This document shows, piece by piece, positions 34,557 to 45,845 of a stretch of DNA of 64,000 nt (positions are counted from its first letter, which is position 1; each line of letters opens with the position of its first letter). The DNA is taken from contig ARYC01003127.1 of NCBI GenBank assembly GCA_000711775.1, positions 1 through 64,000 on the forward strand, read 5' to 3'. Origin of the DNA: Oxytricha trifallax (Eukaryota > Ciliophora > Spirotrichea > Sporadotrichida > Oxytrichidae). The notes below the pieces were generated by a model. The model saw only the letters and a program-made list of their open reading frames with translations, had not been told where the DNA came from and did not search any database. Made by a program: the position numbers and the translations under genes.

Positions 34557-35627
34557 ACTATTTCATTAATTTAAGTCTAAAACTTATTAATAAACATTCA
34601 TTCTCCTTTTCCTTGCACATATCGTAGTCTTATCTTTATTCAATTTCTTGCAACTACTTTGTATTAAGTCTACTGTTTCGATTGGTAAATCATTCATAAG
34701 ATAATACAGCAGTAGCTTCTTTTAGTAAGTCTTGATTTAACTCCAGTAAAATTTAATTCCATTAAATTATTGGCTAAAAGGAACGTTGTATACAGGAGTT
34801 ATGTTTAACTCTTCATAAGCTTTCTTAGATTCCTTAGTCTTATGAACTGAAAGGTTATCAACAAACAGGATTATCTCTTGGTTACTATACTTCTCTCAGA
34901 GCTTATGCAGGAACTCTATATACTACTCTCGCTTAATAGAGCGAGGGTAAATAACATAACTCTCTAAGCCTGAATATTCACTTATACCAACTAAAATTGC
35001 ATGGGTGACTACTTTCACCTTTAATCATAGACTTCTATATTATCATACTTATTATACCAAAACTTATTAATAAAGGTGTTGAAGGTGAATACAGCTTCAT
35101 CAGCGTGTATGAACTTGATGTTGTTAGTAATAGCTCTCTTCATTTAATAATATATAAGGTTTAAATTATTATAATAAAATGGCACTGTAAAATCAATACT
35201 CTCTTCACTCTATTGACAGTCTTGAAAAAAATGCCATTCTTCTATAAATATTTGCTATAGTCTAAGGAGAGATATGCATGTCAGGAAACTTGCGATGAAA
35301 TATGACAGCTCGTTAGTCAAGAGGAAAGTGAGCTCAGTACTTTAAAGTCTTAGAGTCACAGAGGTAGTTCAATATGGGTCTGAGTGAAATTTTATTTCCT
35401 TACTGGATGTTTTCACGTACCAGAACTAAAATGCTAAACAGCTACCAAGCAGTGATACCTCACAGCTGAAGCACTCTTGTGTAAAAGAGCTTTGCTATTG
35501 CTGCATAACTCAGCATTTTTTTGAGTTAGTCTATATTAATACTTGTTCCATACCTAAGCTTAAGCAAAAAATCTAAGTATTTCTCATCATAAATAGAGCC
35601 TAAAAATCGCTAATTTATATTTCTCAT
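34500..35627 (-). pseudogene. TBE transposase, copy 3, full length but broken
   Basis: The only copy here with the N-terminus: MRNINQRFLGSIYDEKYLDF at 35627, then VIFHRKFPDMHISPQTIANI (near 35240-35300), KFIHADEAVFTFNTFINKFW (first Asp, near 35040-35105), HAILVGISEYSGLE, IKREQYIEFLHKL and LFVDNLSVHKTKES (second Asp, near 34830-34880). The FNGIELYW region is poorly kept (near 34740-34770). Several TGAs and frame changes are present. About 370 codons, consistent with the 42-kDa TBE protein. Confidence 0.85.
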
Positions 35628-35959
35628 TTTGCAAACTGACTTAATTTCTATACTAACCCTAATAAAACCCCAACTTTAACCTTCAAGTCAAAGTACTTAT
35701 AAACTTCATTAACGGGTTTTTTTGGTTTTGATTAATAGCTGAAAATTCAATAAGTTCTTAAATGTAAATTGATTTCTAAAAATATTAGACTTCCAAGTTT
35801 CTAATTATTAGTTTATTATTATTAAAAATAATTTATTATGTATTTTCAATCAATATACTTAAGAATAATTAAATGGGGGAATCATTTTCTACCATCCTTT
35901 TAAAGTGACATCTGTTATACATATAAATTGCCAGTTATGATCTTCTATATTAAGACCAG

Positions 35960-36290
35960 ACTTCTTTTGCTTTCCAATTATTTAGGTAATTCATCTCTAC
36001 AATTAATATAATCTGTGGAACCAAGACAGCATTCTTTCATAGGCATGACAATTAAACTTTTAACTTCTTATATGAATAATGGTGAGTTTAAGAGGAATAT
36101 CGAGAATCATGTAAGTACTAAACAAGTTATTTACAGAAGGTCAATCTTCGAGAAGAAGGGGTGCTTTCCTCTATAATTCCTTTAGATTTGCCTTTAATCC
36201 TAAAATAATTTACTTTTTTAAACTGCTTGGTTCTTTTAGAATATATGTTTTCACAAAGAAATGAGTTGCTTATCTTGAAATATCCCGCTA
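35960..36290 (+). CDS. Coding-like fragment between TBE copy 3 and palindrome A2
   Basis: One plus frame reads SVEPRQHSFIGMTIKLLTSY, NGEFKRNIENHVSTKQVIY and RRSIFEKKGCFPL in the Gln code, in an island of lower AT. No family recognised. It may be an MDS or a decayed exon. Confidence 0.35.
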
Positions 36291-36353
36291 GTGAAGATAT
36301 ACCTTAGCATTTAAATGATGATTGTTTTTCCTCTATTTATAGTGCCTAATATT

Positions 36354-36904
36354 TAGCTAAAATAGCATTATTATCGTGAAATAAATCAATTAATCAACTT
36401 TGCTCATTTCTTTATGATTATATTAATATTTATATATTTTTAGGTACTCTACAGCATTTAAGCTGTTTTGCAGTAGAGTACCTTAATTACATTAATTTTG
36501 AAATTATTTAAATTTAAATGCTTTAAATAAATTTGTTATGATGTTTTTACAAAAAGTAATGTATAAATTAAAATTTATTAATTAATTATAATTATTAAAA
36601 TTTAGGATCTAGAAAAATATTAGATCTTTAAGTCTTGTTGCTTAGTATAGCAACTTTTATAATTTATTCGCATTTTATATTCACAATTAATTTATACATT
36701 ACTTTTTGTAAAAACATCATAACAAATTTATTTAAAGCATTTAAATTTAAATAATTTCAAAATTAATGTAATTAAGGTACTCTACTGCAAAACAGCTTAA
36801 ATGCTGTAGAGTACCTAAAAATATATAAATATTAATATAATCATAAAGAAATGAGCAAAGTTGATTAATTGATTTATTTCACGATAATAATGCTATTTTA
36901 GCTA
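36354..36904. mobile_element. Palindromic foldback element A2, ATT target duplication
   Basis: 551 bp with the same plan as A1: begins TAGCTAAAATAGC, ends GCTATTTTAGCTA, arms of ~210 bp almost perfectly inverted, each with an inner hairpin GGTACTCTAC(A/T)GC ... GTAGAGTACC (near 36443-36482 and 36775-36814), and a loop with a GTTGCT/AGCAAC hairpin. ATT flanks both ends (36351-36353, 36905-36907). A1 and A2 differ clearly in sequence, so each has stayed internally symmetrical while diverging from the other. Confidence 0.88.
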
Positions 36905-36929
36905 ATTGATATAATTTTCATATTGAAAC

Positions 36930-37095
36930 TATTCCTTTCAGAAGGATTGAATGAGGCGCTATAATAAACTCATCATATTCTTCTATGTTGAAATCATCAA
37001 AAGCTAAAAGCTACTGCACTGACACTACCATTAGTGAGGATCAAAGTTCTAAAGAAACTATTGGTGTCTAGAGTTAGATTATTTCATAATTATTA
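36930..37095 (+). CDS. Short coding-like fragment
   Basis: A plus frame reads AIINSSYSSMLKSSKAKSYC and TDTTISEDQSSKETIGVQSQ in the Gln code. Isolated between two mobile elements; function unknown. Confidence 0.3.
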
Positions 37096-37242
37096 CCATT
37101 CACTTCCTGCTTTATGCACTATATTTATTAAGTAGAAATTTATCGTTAATACTGTCGATCTTATTATGCTTATATTATTTAATCTTTAAAAGGGATCTGA
37201 AATAGAAAAACATAATTACTAGCAATAATAGATCAAATTTTT

Positions 37243-38105
37243 GGGGGGGTCTAAGTCGGGACCACTCAATTTTTGAAATCCTAAGTCGGTACCATATGAA
37301 AAAAAAATTTTTACCCCAAAATCCTAAGTCGGTACCACATAAAAATTTTTTTTTTTTCATTCAAAAAAATTATAAGTAATTAATAATATATTAATAATTT
37401 CAGATTAGGATTCATCTTGTTTTTCATTTTGACATATCTTCTCTAAAGAGCCTTCATTAAAAAGTCATGCAAATTAAAATTTTCATCTCTTAATGTGCAA
37501 TAAAAATTTTTAATAAATCTTTTTTAGTTAAAACCATAAGTTTTTAATTTAGTTTGTACCTCTAAAATTTCTTGGTCTTATATTTTCATTGTTGTTTTCA
37601 TCTTCATCTTACATTTCAAAATCTTGACGTTATTTTTTTTCTTCTTCAAATTCTTCATCATAAACTTCATCATTTTCTTCATCATCATTTTATTAATATT
37701 ATTGTTGCTATTATTGAATAACATATTAAATTTGAATTCCTCATGGACAGGTGTGTCATTTCTTGATCTTAGTTTCATATTCAGTAAACATACACTGCAT
37801 TTCACATCTCTCAAGAATCCCAATATCTTATAGTTCTCAATAACATTTTTGATATCCTTAATAAATTTTAAAACATCAATAATTTGATCAGCGGTATTTA
37901 AAATATCTTCATGTCTTTTTTTTCTTTACATTAAGATTCTTTATATAATTAATTAAAAAATGTTATCAAAATAAAAAAATTAAGTTAACTTTATAATAAA
38001 TATTAATTTTTATGAATGAAAAAAAATTTTTTTTATGTGGTACCGACTTAGGATTTTGGGGTAAAAAAATTTTTTTCATATGGTACCGACTTAGACCCCC
38101 CCCCC
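37243..38105. mobile_element. 863-bp inverted-repeat transposon-like element (C) with 8-bp duplication
   Basis: Ends are a G7 run then TCTAAGTCGG on the left and the inverse with C10 on the right. The terminal inverted repeats are ~130 bp and include two or three internal CTAAGTCGGTACCA-type repeats. AAATTTTT occurs directly outside each end (37235-37242 and 38106-38113), an 8-bp target duplication. That size is typical of hAT, Merlin and a few other superfamilies. It contains a 221-codon minus-strand ORF. Superfamily not established. Confidence 0.75.
37266..37931 (-). CDS. ORF of element C, 221 residues
   Basis: Open in the Gln code from ATG 37931 (MQRKKRHEDILNTADQIIDV) to TGA 37266-37268 inside the left inverted repeat. 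Features: VKCSVCLLNMKLRSR with a CxxC pair, then an Asn/Met/Lys-rich low-complexity part, then LKTYGFNQKRFIKNFYCTLR. In the low-complexity region another minus frame gives an acidic Asp/Glu tract ending NENIRPRNFRGT, so a frameshift within this stretch is possible. No DDE signature seen; it may be a DNA-binding accessory protein or a transposase remnant. The ORF fills the space between the repeats, which supports it being element-borne. Confidence 0.5.
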
Positions 38106-38157
38106 AAATTTTTAATGATCCAAATAATGAAAGTAAATTCATGAAAATATTTTCATA

Positions 38158-38775
38158 ATGATAATTATTTTGGACTTTCAAATGATGATAAGTCTGTGGG
38201 AAAGACAAACAGTAAATCTAGAAAATTATATGCTGTTTAAGTATCTGTTCTTGAAGTTTAGATTAGAGGAATATTCTTTACTTTGTGGGGTTAATCAAGC
38301 ACATATTGTTAATCCAGTATGCTACTTTAATTTGGTTTCAAGAGTTTCATTTGATATCATCTATACATTTGCTGTACTAGTTGTAAATTTATTAAATGAT
38401 AAGACATTGCCAGATTATAAAATTTACTAAAATTGTTTAATCAGCATATTTTCCCATGCTTCCTTCATCCCAACCAATTTTTATAAGAAAAAATTGGCAA
38501 AACTTAGTATGATAATTATTCATAACTTTAATAGCTGTAAATTAGAGTAATAATTTTAAAAATAATTTCTCAAGCATATAAGTTTTTATGCCAGCAACAA
38601 CCTTATTTTTTAATTCAACATTGACTACAATGTAAGTTTGAAATAGCTTCCTAATGACTATTGTATTGAATATACGAGAGAATATATATTGTTTTTTTTA
38701 TATCAGAATTAGCTTCTATATATATTTGACTACATACAAGTTCAATCACGCAAGCTGAAATCTTATAAAGTATGA
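38158..38775 (+). CDS. Hypothetical ORF, 205 residues
   Basis: Open in the Gln code from ATG 38158 to TGA 38773-38775. N-terminal part MIIILDFQMMISLWERQTVN and LEEYSLLCGVNQAHIVNPVC, with hydrophobic segments (VSFDIIYTFAVLVVNLL) that may be membrane-associated; the later half is Asn/Tyr/Phe-rich. It starts about 50 bp beyond the right end of element C. Chance frames of this length are expected, so only the first ~90 codons carry real support. No family recognised. Confidence 0.35.
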
Positions 38776-39363
38776 ATTTTCTATATTTTCCCTAACTAAG
38801 CCGCAATTTTCTTCTTCAAATTAATATGCTAAATCATCTAATTTAGAATTTAAGGTTGGTTATATCTTCTAGACAAAAAGGTTCAAGTATAATAATAATT
38901 GATTTATTAATATAAATGATATGAAGAATCTTAAATTTAATGTTTTTAAATCCTCATCAATTTAGAAAATCCCAATTTATGATAATTTATTTTATTTTAC
39001 AATGTTTTTCAATTATTATATACTGTTTTTTTATTATATCAAATGATTAGAACTATAAGTATAAATTGCACTTTAGCATATAAATTAAAGAAATTGTAGA
39101 GATACTTTATATACTTAAATGAAAAATACTCTAAAAATAATAATGATATTTCCTAGTTATGAACTAATTTAATTAAAAACTTAATATTTTAAAAAAGGAA
39201 ATGCATAAAGGTTAAATACATATCTCAATATATTTATAAACTAAACTCACTAAAATTTGTCCCAACTTTTATACATAAAAATAGAAGAACTAATTGTAAT
39301 TTTGTTTTAACTACTATATTCTTTGATAAATAAAATTTATTATAAGGAGAAATGAAATATAGT
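38776..39363. other. AT-rich DNA, no gene seen
   Basis: Plain AT-rich spacer up to element B1. Confidence 0.4.
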
Positions 39364-39783
39364 TATTGTAGGAATACATTCGATTTGGGAAAATGAATTA
39401 AAATTAAAATTAATTAATTATTAATTACCTTCAGTTATGTTTTTGGAAAATGTCTCCAAACCCTAACAATATTATACTCTCTGGATAGCGCATTAAAAAT
39501 GAGACGGTGGTTGTTATTGCTATAATGAATTTATCTCATCGCCCAAGCGAGAAAAACCCATTATACTATTTTTGGGAGTTAGCTCAAAATCAAAATATCT
39601 CGCTTCCTGGGATGATTCAGGAATATTGCCAATAATAAAGTCCAGCTAAAATTGCGGGATCTACCGTAGAATCCATTTATTTTTGAATTTTAAGTCACTT
39701 TGGTTTTGATAACTGCCATGATTTTAATATTTAATTAATTTAATTTAAATTCATTTTCCCAAATCGAATGTATTCCTACAATA
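39364..39783. mobile_element. Inverted-repeat element B1
   Basis: 420 bp; outer ends TATTGTAGGAATACATTCGA and its inverse. Inner parts of the arms are less symmetrical than in B2, though GTTTTTGGAAAAT..., GATAGCG and CCAGCTAAAATTGC have partners across the centre. Same ends and length as B2 at 43016-43436. The ends include TA, so either TA is the target duplication or the repeat begins with TATTG. Confidence 0.75.
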
Positions 39784-42700
39784 TTTTAATTTAATTATCA
39801 GATCAAGTATTTTTATTTAATTTATTAATTGGTTGAAATAATATAGATCTCTCTCACTTTACAGTTTTAAGAATTAAAACCACCCTTATTAAGAAGGTTT
39901 TCTTAAAAATATAAGTTGTAAATTTAATTTATTCAGCATTAAGAATTAATAATATTCTACATTGGAAATCGAAATTACTTAATCAAATCCCATATTGCTT
40001 GAATTATGGATATAGATGGTTTTCTTGTATCTGGTTTAGAGGATCATGAATCATACAGCATTATTACTTTAAATTATTGAACAATTTGTGTTATCTTAAT
40101 TTCAATAATTATAAATATATCTTTAGAATTAAAAAGCATAGTCTTGCAAAGAAGTTAAACTATGATGATTAATCAAATAAAATGAGTCAAGGTGAATTTT
40201 ATCAATAAAAATGAAAGTATGTATCATTAAATTAAAATATATATATAAATACATATAAAAGGTCGAGTTGAGAGTAGCACCATGTCATTAATATGTGCAT
40301 TCTTAAGATTATGGCGCATTTAAGCATAATTAGTGATATATTAATGCCAAATTTTATATTGATTCTTTAAAAAATCAGTTAACTTAGTATAAGTTATCAA
40401 TACAAGAGTTCTTGGTGTACCGATTTTGTGCATAATCGGTTAAGCAGAATAAATTTGATTATTGGTCTTTAAGGCGCTGAGCCATTAGCCACTTAATTGA
40501 TGTGGTTTTTTAAAAGAAAATGAAGATGTTTAAAAAGGCATAAGAATGTATTATAGTTTCTTTATTATTGATCGGGGGTCCCCAGAGACCTCATTGTTTC
40601 CACATTATTATTATTATTGTTTCATAAGGGAGGAATAAGTTTTCTAATATTATGGCAAGTTTTAATTTTACTTCAGATATACATTTAATGATATTTACCA
40701 ATCTTTCGAACTATATATTACTATTGGGAGTCAGTTTCATTGAAAACGATATAATAAATAGGGATGTATACTTATAAATTTTCAACTTTCCTGAGTTTTT
40801 AGTACAAGCAGAAATCATAACTTTGTAAATTGTTTTAATTTATAATTCTGGGGATGAATCTAATTCAAAATTTCACAGTATATTTTGTAGATTTCTTCAA
40901 TACACAATTAAGTAGGTCTTACTCATTAACAAGAGGATGTATTTGTGCGAAGAATTTTTATTGCGAGTCAGCTTTAACTAAATACTTAGCAAGCTCTCTG
41001 TTTTTAAATTACTGAATTATTCAGAAGTTATGAAGTGTAATCTTTTGAAAGTAGAGAAATGGTTTCATAACGAAAATTCCAAACTTTGTAAAGAAATCAC
41101 TTAGACTTCTTTGAGGATAGTTTGATTTGTCATAAATCTTTTCTAAAAGAAATTGGGATAATTAACCATTTGTAATAAAATTAATATTTTTTAGCATTTT
41201 CCAGTTCCTTTTTTACTTCTTTTGATTGAATATTTTGTAAAACTTAAAATAAGATACATTGATTTTGAAAAGTCTACCTCTATGCTTCTAGTGTCTTTTA
41301 AGTACCATAAGGTATTGCTGTATAAAATCAAATATTCTAATAAAAATTGATAAAGTATTTAATTATCAATATGCAACTTATTATATTTCTTTACTGTTAT
41401 TTATATATATCTTAATTGCAGACACTAAAATATTGATATAAATCTTGATAATAACTCATAAATGTTCTAATAGCTTATTGAAAACAGTGATTCATCTATT
41501 ATTCATGAGATTATATTAGTTTAAATGTTTATAGTTTGACTAGATTAATTTACTATTATGCGTATTTTATAAAAATAATAATATGATATTTTAACTTTTA
41601 AGCTTTTAATATTATAAATATATTTATTATCGCTAATGAAAATTTAAGCAAAATAGGATAATTAAATATCTGTTGTCAAGTTTTGAATTAGTGAGTATAA
41701 ATTCAATTTATAAGTAATATTTTAGCAGTAATTGATAAAATCAATCTCATGCTTAACACTAATAAAAATTGATATTAATATTACATTTTAGTTAAAATAA
41801 ATGAGATAAATTACAAAATTTATTGAATTTATCTCTATTTTATTTTTAATTTAGAATATATTTATTAATAATAGTTAGATTAATAAATTTATCATATAAG
41901 TTGGTAATACAAATTTTTCTGGTAGTCGATTGAATTTTATAAATGATTAAAAACAAACTAAAAGATTAGCTTTGAAACAAGTCTATTTTCATATACGAAA
42001 TTGAATATTAAATATTTTTTGTGACTAAATTTGGTAAATTATTGTCAATTAAATACCTATTATTTATATATTTTCGATTATTTTGTTTTTATCCATATAG
42101 AGTGATTTAAATTTATTATATGTTACATGCTGTTTATTAAAATTCTGAAAATAATTGTATTATTATTTTAATCTTAAAATATAAATAGTAAAAGATTAAA
42201 AAGTTAAAGAAATTAAAAATTTTCACTATTAAAATGATTTGATATTTACTCAATTCTTTTGTCCGTATTTTTCAAGAAATCGGAAAGAAAATGTTTTCAA
42301 TAAATTGATGATAAAATCATTTAAATACTATTGAACTTATTAAAAAATAATTAATTTGATGAAATTTAATATGATTAAGATTGTTATATCTATATTTAGC
42401 GTAAGTAGATGTTATCAATTTAAGATGTTGTTTTAGTCTATTGGAATTTCAAAATTTATAGACATTAATTTTTCTGATGCAATAATGTCTGTATATCATA
42501 ACAGCAAGATAATTTGTAAATTTTATGTATTGTTTCATTTAATTTCATAGCCATTTTTAATGAAATTTATCGACCTCTTTGCTACGATACAATAAATAAA
42601 TTTCACAAATAGTAAAGTCTAGCTAATTTACCTATAAATTGAGTCTTGCATCAACAAGTTTATTCATTTAACTGCTAATAATATTAAAATAGCTTAAATC

Positions 42701-43015
42701 ATCATTTTGAATAAATAAATGATTAAGAATATTTATTATTCGAACTTTTAATTTATTAATAATATATAAACTGTTTGCTTATAGTTTGAGGTTTGGTTAA
42801 ATTCATAAACTTATCTCATTTTCATATTAACTTGAAAAAATTTCTAGAAAATGTGATAGTTTATAAATTTACCTTTATTTTCTAATTACAGATGGCTTTA
42901 CATTTTCCCTAGAGAAGCAATTTTTATAAAATCTTTTAATAAATTTTGAAGTTTTGTTTACAAAAATCTTTAATATCATTCTATAGTAGTACTTTTAAGA
43001 TATAAAAACACTTAA
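39784..43015. other. AT-rich DNA with one dispersed motif, no gene recognised
   Basis: AT-rich throughout. The only distinctive item is the GATCGGGGGTCCC motif at 40569-40596. Low-complexity TTA repeats follow it at about 40605-40620. Confidence 0.45.
40569..40596. repeat. Short dispersed motif GATCGGGGGTCCC..GAGACCTCA, copy 2
   Basis: Differs from the copy at 20256-20283 at very few positions and is also preceded by ATT-rich DNA and followed by CACATT. GC-rich within very AT-rich surroundings, so selection or recent copying is implied. Confidence 0.5.
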
Positions 43016-43436
43016 TATTGAAGGAATTCATTGATTTGGAAAAATAAATTTGAATTAATTAATTACAATATCAAAATCTTGGCAGTTAACTTTCTGGAAA
43101 CCTAGACAATATGGTACTTGTTCGATAGGGAATTCAAAATTAGCTGAACTTTACTATTGGCGGTACCCCTCTATCGCATCCCTGAAGTGAGATAACGCAA
43201 CTTTAATTTTGGACTTAAAAATTATTAAACAATCACCCAAAATTAAAGTTGAGTTAACTCGCTTCAGCGATGCGATAGAGGGGTACCGCCAATAGTAAAG
43301 TCCGGCTAATTTTGAATTCTCTTTATCAAACGAGTACCATATTGTCTAGGTTTCCAGAAAGTTAACTGCCAAGATTTTGATATTGTAATTAATTAATTCA
43401 AATTTATTTTTCCAAATCAAATGTATTCCTACAATA
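43016..43436. mobile_element. Inverted-repeat element B2, near-perfect palindrome
   Basis: 421 bp; ends TATTGAAGGAATTCATTGAT and inverse TATTGTAGGAATACATTTGA. The arms (~190 bp) match almost base for base, with the low-AT inner parts GGCGGTACCCCTCTATCGCA and inverse TGCGATAGAGGGGTACCGCC, around a ~25-bp loop near 43212-43240. Second member of the family with B1. Non-coding, non-autonomous. Confidence 0.85.
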
Positions 43437-45050
43437 ATAAGAATTTTAAAATACTGTGCAGGCTATTTACTTAAAATGAAGAAATAATTTTTGAAGTATT
43501 TTTTTTCAATAAAAAATGAGGTGGTACAAATCTCTAGTTATGCTTTAGGATTACTCTAAATTAATATCAATGAATCTAAACTACAACTTATTTATGAATA
43601 TTTAAATGAAGTGAAAGATATAACTAACTAAAGTATAATAATTTACATTATAATGGAATAAATTATTAAACAGATTATGATAAAATCACAAACTAATTAC
43701 ATACGGCAAACAATAATAATTAATGATTTAATGGGAAATTTGTTCGAAAGATGAATAAACGATCCAAAAATAGGCTAATTTTTTAGGAAATTGTAATTAA
43801 TAAAAAATTTCATATTAAATTTCTTAATATTTTTATTATTAATATTGCAATGAATTCCATGGAATTTGAATTTTAATGATATAAATAAATATTTTTCATA
43901 TTTATCATTAATTTCAGATTTATCTCTTTTTTAAGATAAACAAAACTAAAGAGAAATGTAGCAGCATTTGTGTGAACTTATACATTTATTTTTTTAATAA
44001 ATAAAAAAGTAAATAATTAATGCAAAAGGAGACACATGACACAATATGGAATAAAGCATCTATGAGATATGGCTAATTATCTTTTATTTTGTAAATTATT
44101 TTGGCTTTGTTCATAAATTGATAATTATTGAAAAAGATACATCGGCCTCACTTTTAGTATAAATTTTAATACTAATTTGCTATTGAATAGAATTATTTAT
44201 TACCTAAACCTCTCAATGCACTCTGCATAATTTTGAAATTATAAGTTTTTAGTTCAATTAACATAACAACTTAAATAGTAATTATATAGTTGATGAATAT
44301 GTAGTTAATTTACCAGTTAAACATCCTATATTTATTAAATTTTTAATTTATTTATATTTTTAATATAATTTTTTAAATAAAATTTCTGTAAGACTTTAAC
44401 ATGTTTTAACAGCAAATTTAATAGCGTATATTTTAAATATTTGTAGAAAGTTTTAACATATTATATAGAATTTTAATTTAAAGAATTTGAAAACATAAAA
44501 TTATTTTACTTTTAATTATATTTTATTTCTTTTAAATTTTATAAATATTATTTTTACAATTATTTGAAATTAAAATACAATTATAAATATTCTTTTATAT
44601 TTTTTATTTGATTTAGTAAACATTTAGTTATTTTTCTAAAAAATTAGCAGTATTTTATAATTAACTAAAAACTATGACTAAAAGATGCAAAAGTAAAAAA
44701 TTATAAAATGTAATAAGACTTGACCTATTAGCAAATAACACGAGTTTGGGTTAAGGCCATAAGCAATTAGTAGTAGAGCATTGATCGTAAGTCGAGAGTT
44801 TTTAAGTAAAGCTACAAATAAGTTGAAATAGCTACACTTTCTCTGTTTCAAAGTTTGCTGATATGTTCTCTTTGCTCAGCATCACATTCAAAAATCAAAT
44901 GAAAGGAAAGGTTCTTCATCTGTAGGTATGAAAAAAAAATATTGACTCAAATTTTAATTCAAATTATTTAATGCCATTTTAAGCAAAAATAAAAAATAAA
45001 CACAAATTAATAACAAATTTTTGGAGAATAAACAAGCAATTGCTCGTTTA
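43437..45050. other. AT-rich DNA, no gene seen
   Basis: Dense A/T runs; a short lower-AT stretch at 44.7-44.9 kb has no clear frame. Confidence 0.4.
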
Positions 45051-45054
45051 CATT

Positions 45055-45195
45055 TATACTCAGCATCATCATGATGAAAATAATCATGCATATCATCTTC
45101 AACCAATCATCATACTCTTCATGCTTCTTCTCACCTTATTCTTTTCCCACCACAATCACTCTTGAAGAACGAATGATCAAATATTCACATAGAGT
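45055..45195 (-). repeat. Duplicated acidic coding fragment, copy 1
   Basis: Shares TCATCATGCTCTTC/CTTCATGCTTCTTC-type and AAGAACGAATGAT sequence with 45690-45845. On the minus strand it gives short frames rich in Asp, Glu and His (for example LVEDDMHDYFHHDD). Function unknown. Confidence 0.4.
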
Positions 45196-45689
45196 AATAG
45201 AATAAATTTCTTGCGACCTTCTCTAGTCAAAGCTAACTTTTAAACAACTTGGTATTTTTTAAAATCTGACTTCGATCACCTTTTAAAATCTATGATAAAT
45301 GAGACTTTAGCATGGATTAGAGACAGAAAAGTATTTATATTCTTCTACGAGATCTCTAAGCCCTCCAACTTTCACTTTTAAGTCTCTACAAATGCCCCAT
45401 GGCTCAGTTATCTATGATGACTTGTTAAAATCGGGCAAACAATAGCGAAGTCTTAATCAGTGTCCTCTTACTAGCAGTATCTTTGGTCGAGAAGTTGCGC
45501 AAATAAATTTGAATTCTCAAGAAAATTCAAAAAGTTATGAAATCCTATCTATAAATGATAAAACTCAAAGTTAAACTTTTAAAAATAATTCTATTACAAA
45601 AAAGAATTAATGCAAAAAATATGAAAAATTTATAATCTCCCTAAATTTAATAATATTAAGCATTTGTGTAGACAGTCAGCTGCTACTCT

Positions 45690-45845
45690 CTATTTACATT
45701 TTATAATTAATCCAACCATTAACACTATCGTCTATTTTTTCATTGACTTCATAGTCTCCTTCATCATGCTCTTCCTGCTGTTACTATCGTTATTTTCCCA
45801 CTTCTGTTATTCTCAAAGAACGAATGATGAAATTTTCATGGTGTT
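45690..45845 (-). repeat. Duplicated acidic coding fragment, copy 2
   Basis: Second copy, directly left of the Merlin-like element. On the minus strand: EEHDEGDYEVNEKIDDSVNG. The repeated piece includes AAAGAACGAATGATGAAAT. The two copies are ~600 bp apart in the same orientation. Confidence 0.4.

Larger units (their letters stand above)
31588..35730 (-). mobile_element. TBE-type DNA transposon, copy 3, both ends present
   Basis: 4143 bp, matching the ~4.1 kb known for TBE elements. Left terminus CAAAACTCCAAAACTGTTAA and right terminus (reverse) CAAAACCAAAAAAACCCGTT are degenerate C4A4-type repeats. The inverted repeat continues inward (AATGAGGTTTATAAATGCTT on the left, AATGAAGTTTATAAGTACTT on the right, reversed). 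ATT flanks it on both sides (31585-31587, 35731-35733), the expected ANT duplication. Inside: zinc-finger/kinase gene (-), 22-kDa-type gene (+), transposase (-). Each gene carries frameshifts or TGAs, so it looks inactive though structurally whole. Confidence 0.93.

Noticed and set aside
37624-37833. Plus-strand Phe/Ile/Leu-rich frame inside element C
   Set aside because: Antisense of the element's minus-strand ORF; pure low-complexity hydrophobic sequence.
44755-44830. tRNA-like stretch (AGTAGTAGAGCATTG resembling an A box)
   Set aside because: No pairing acceptor stem and no T-arm at the right distance; only the A-box-like string matches.
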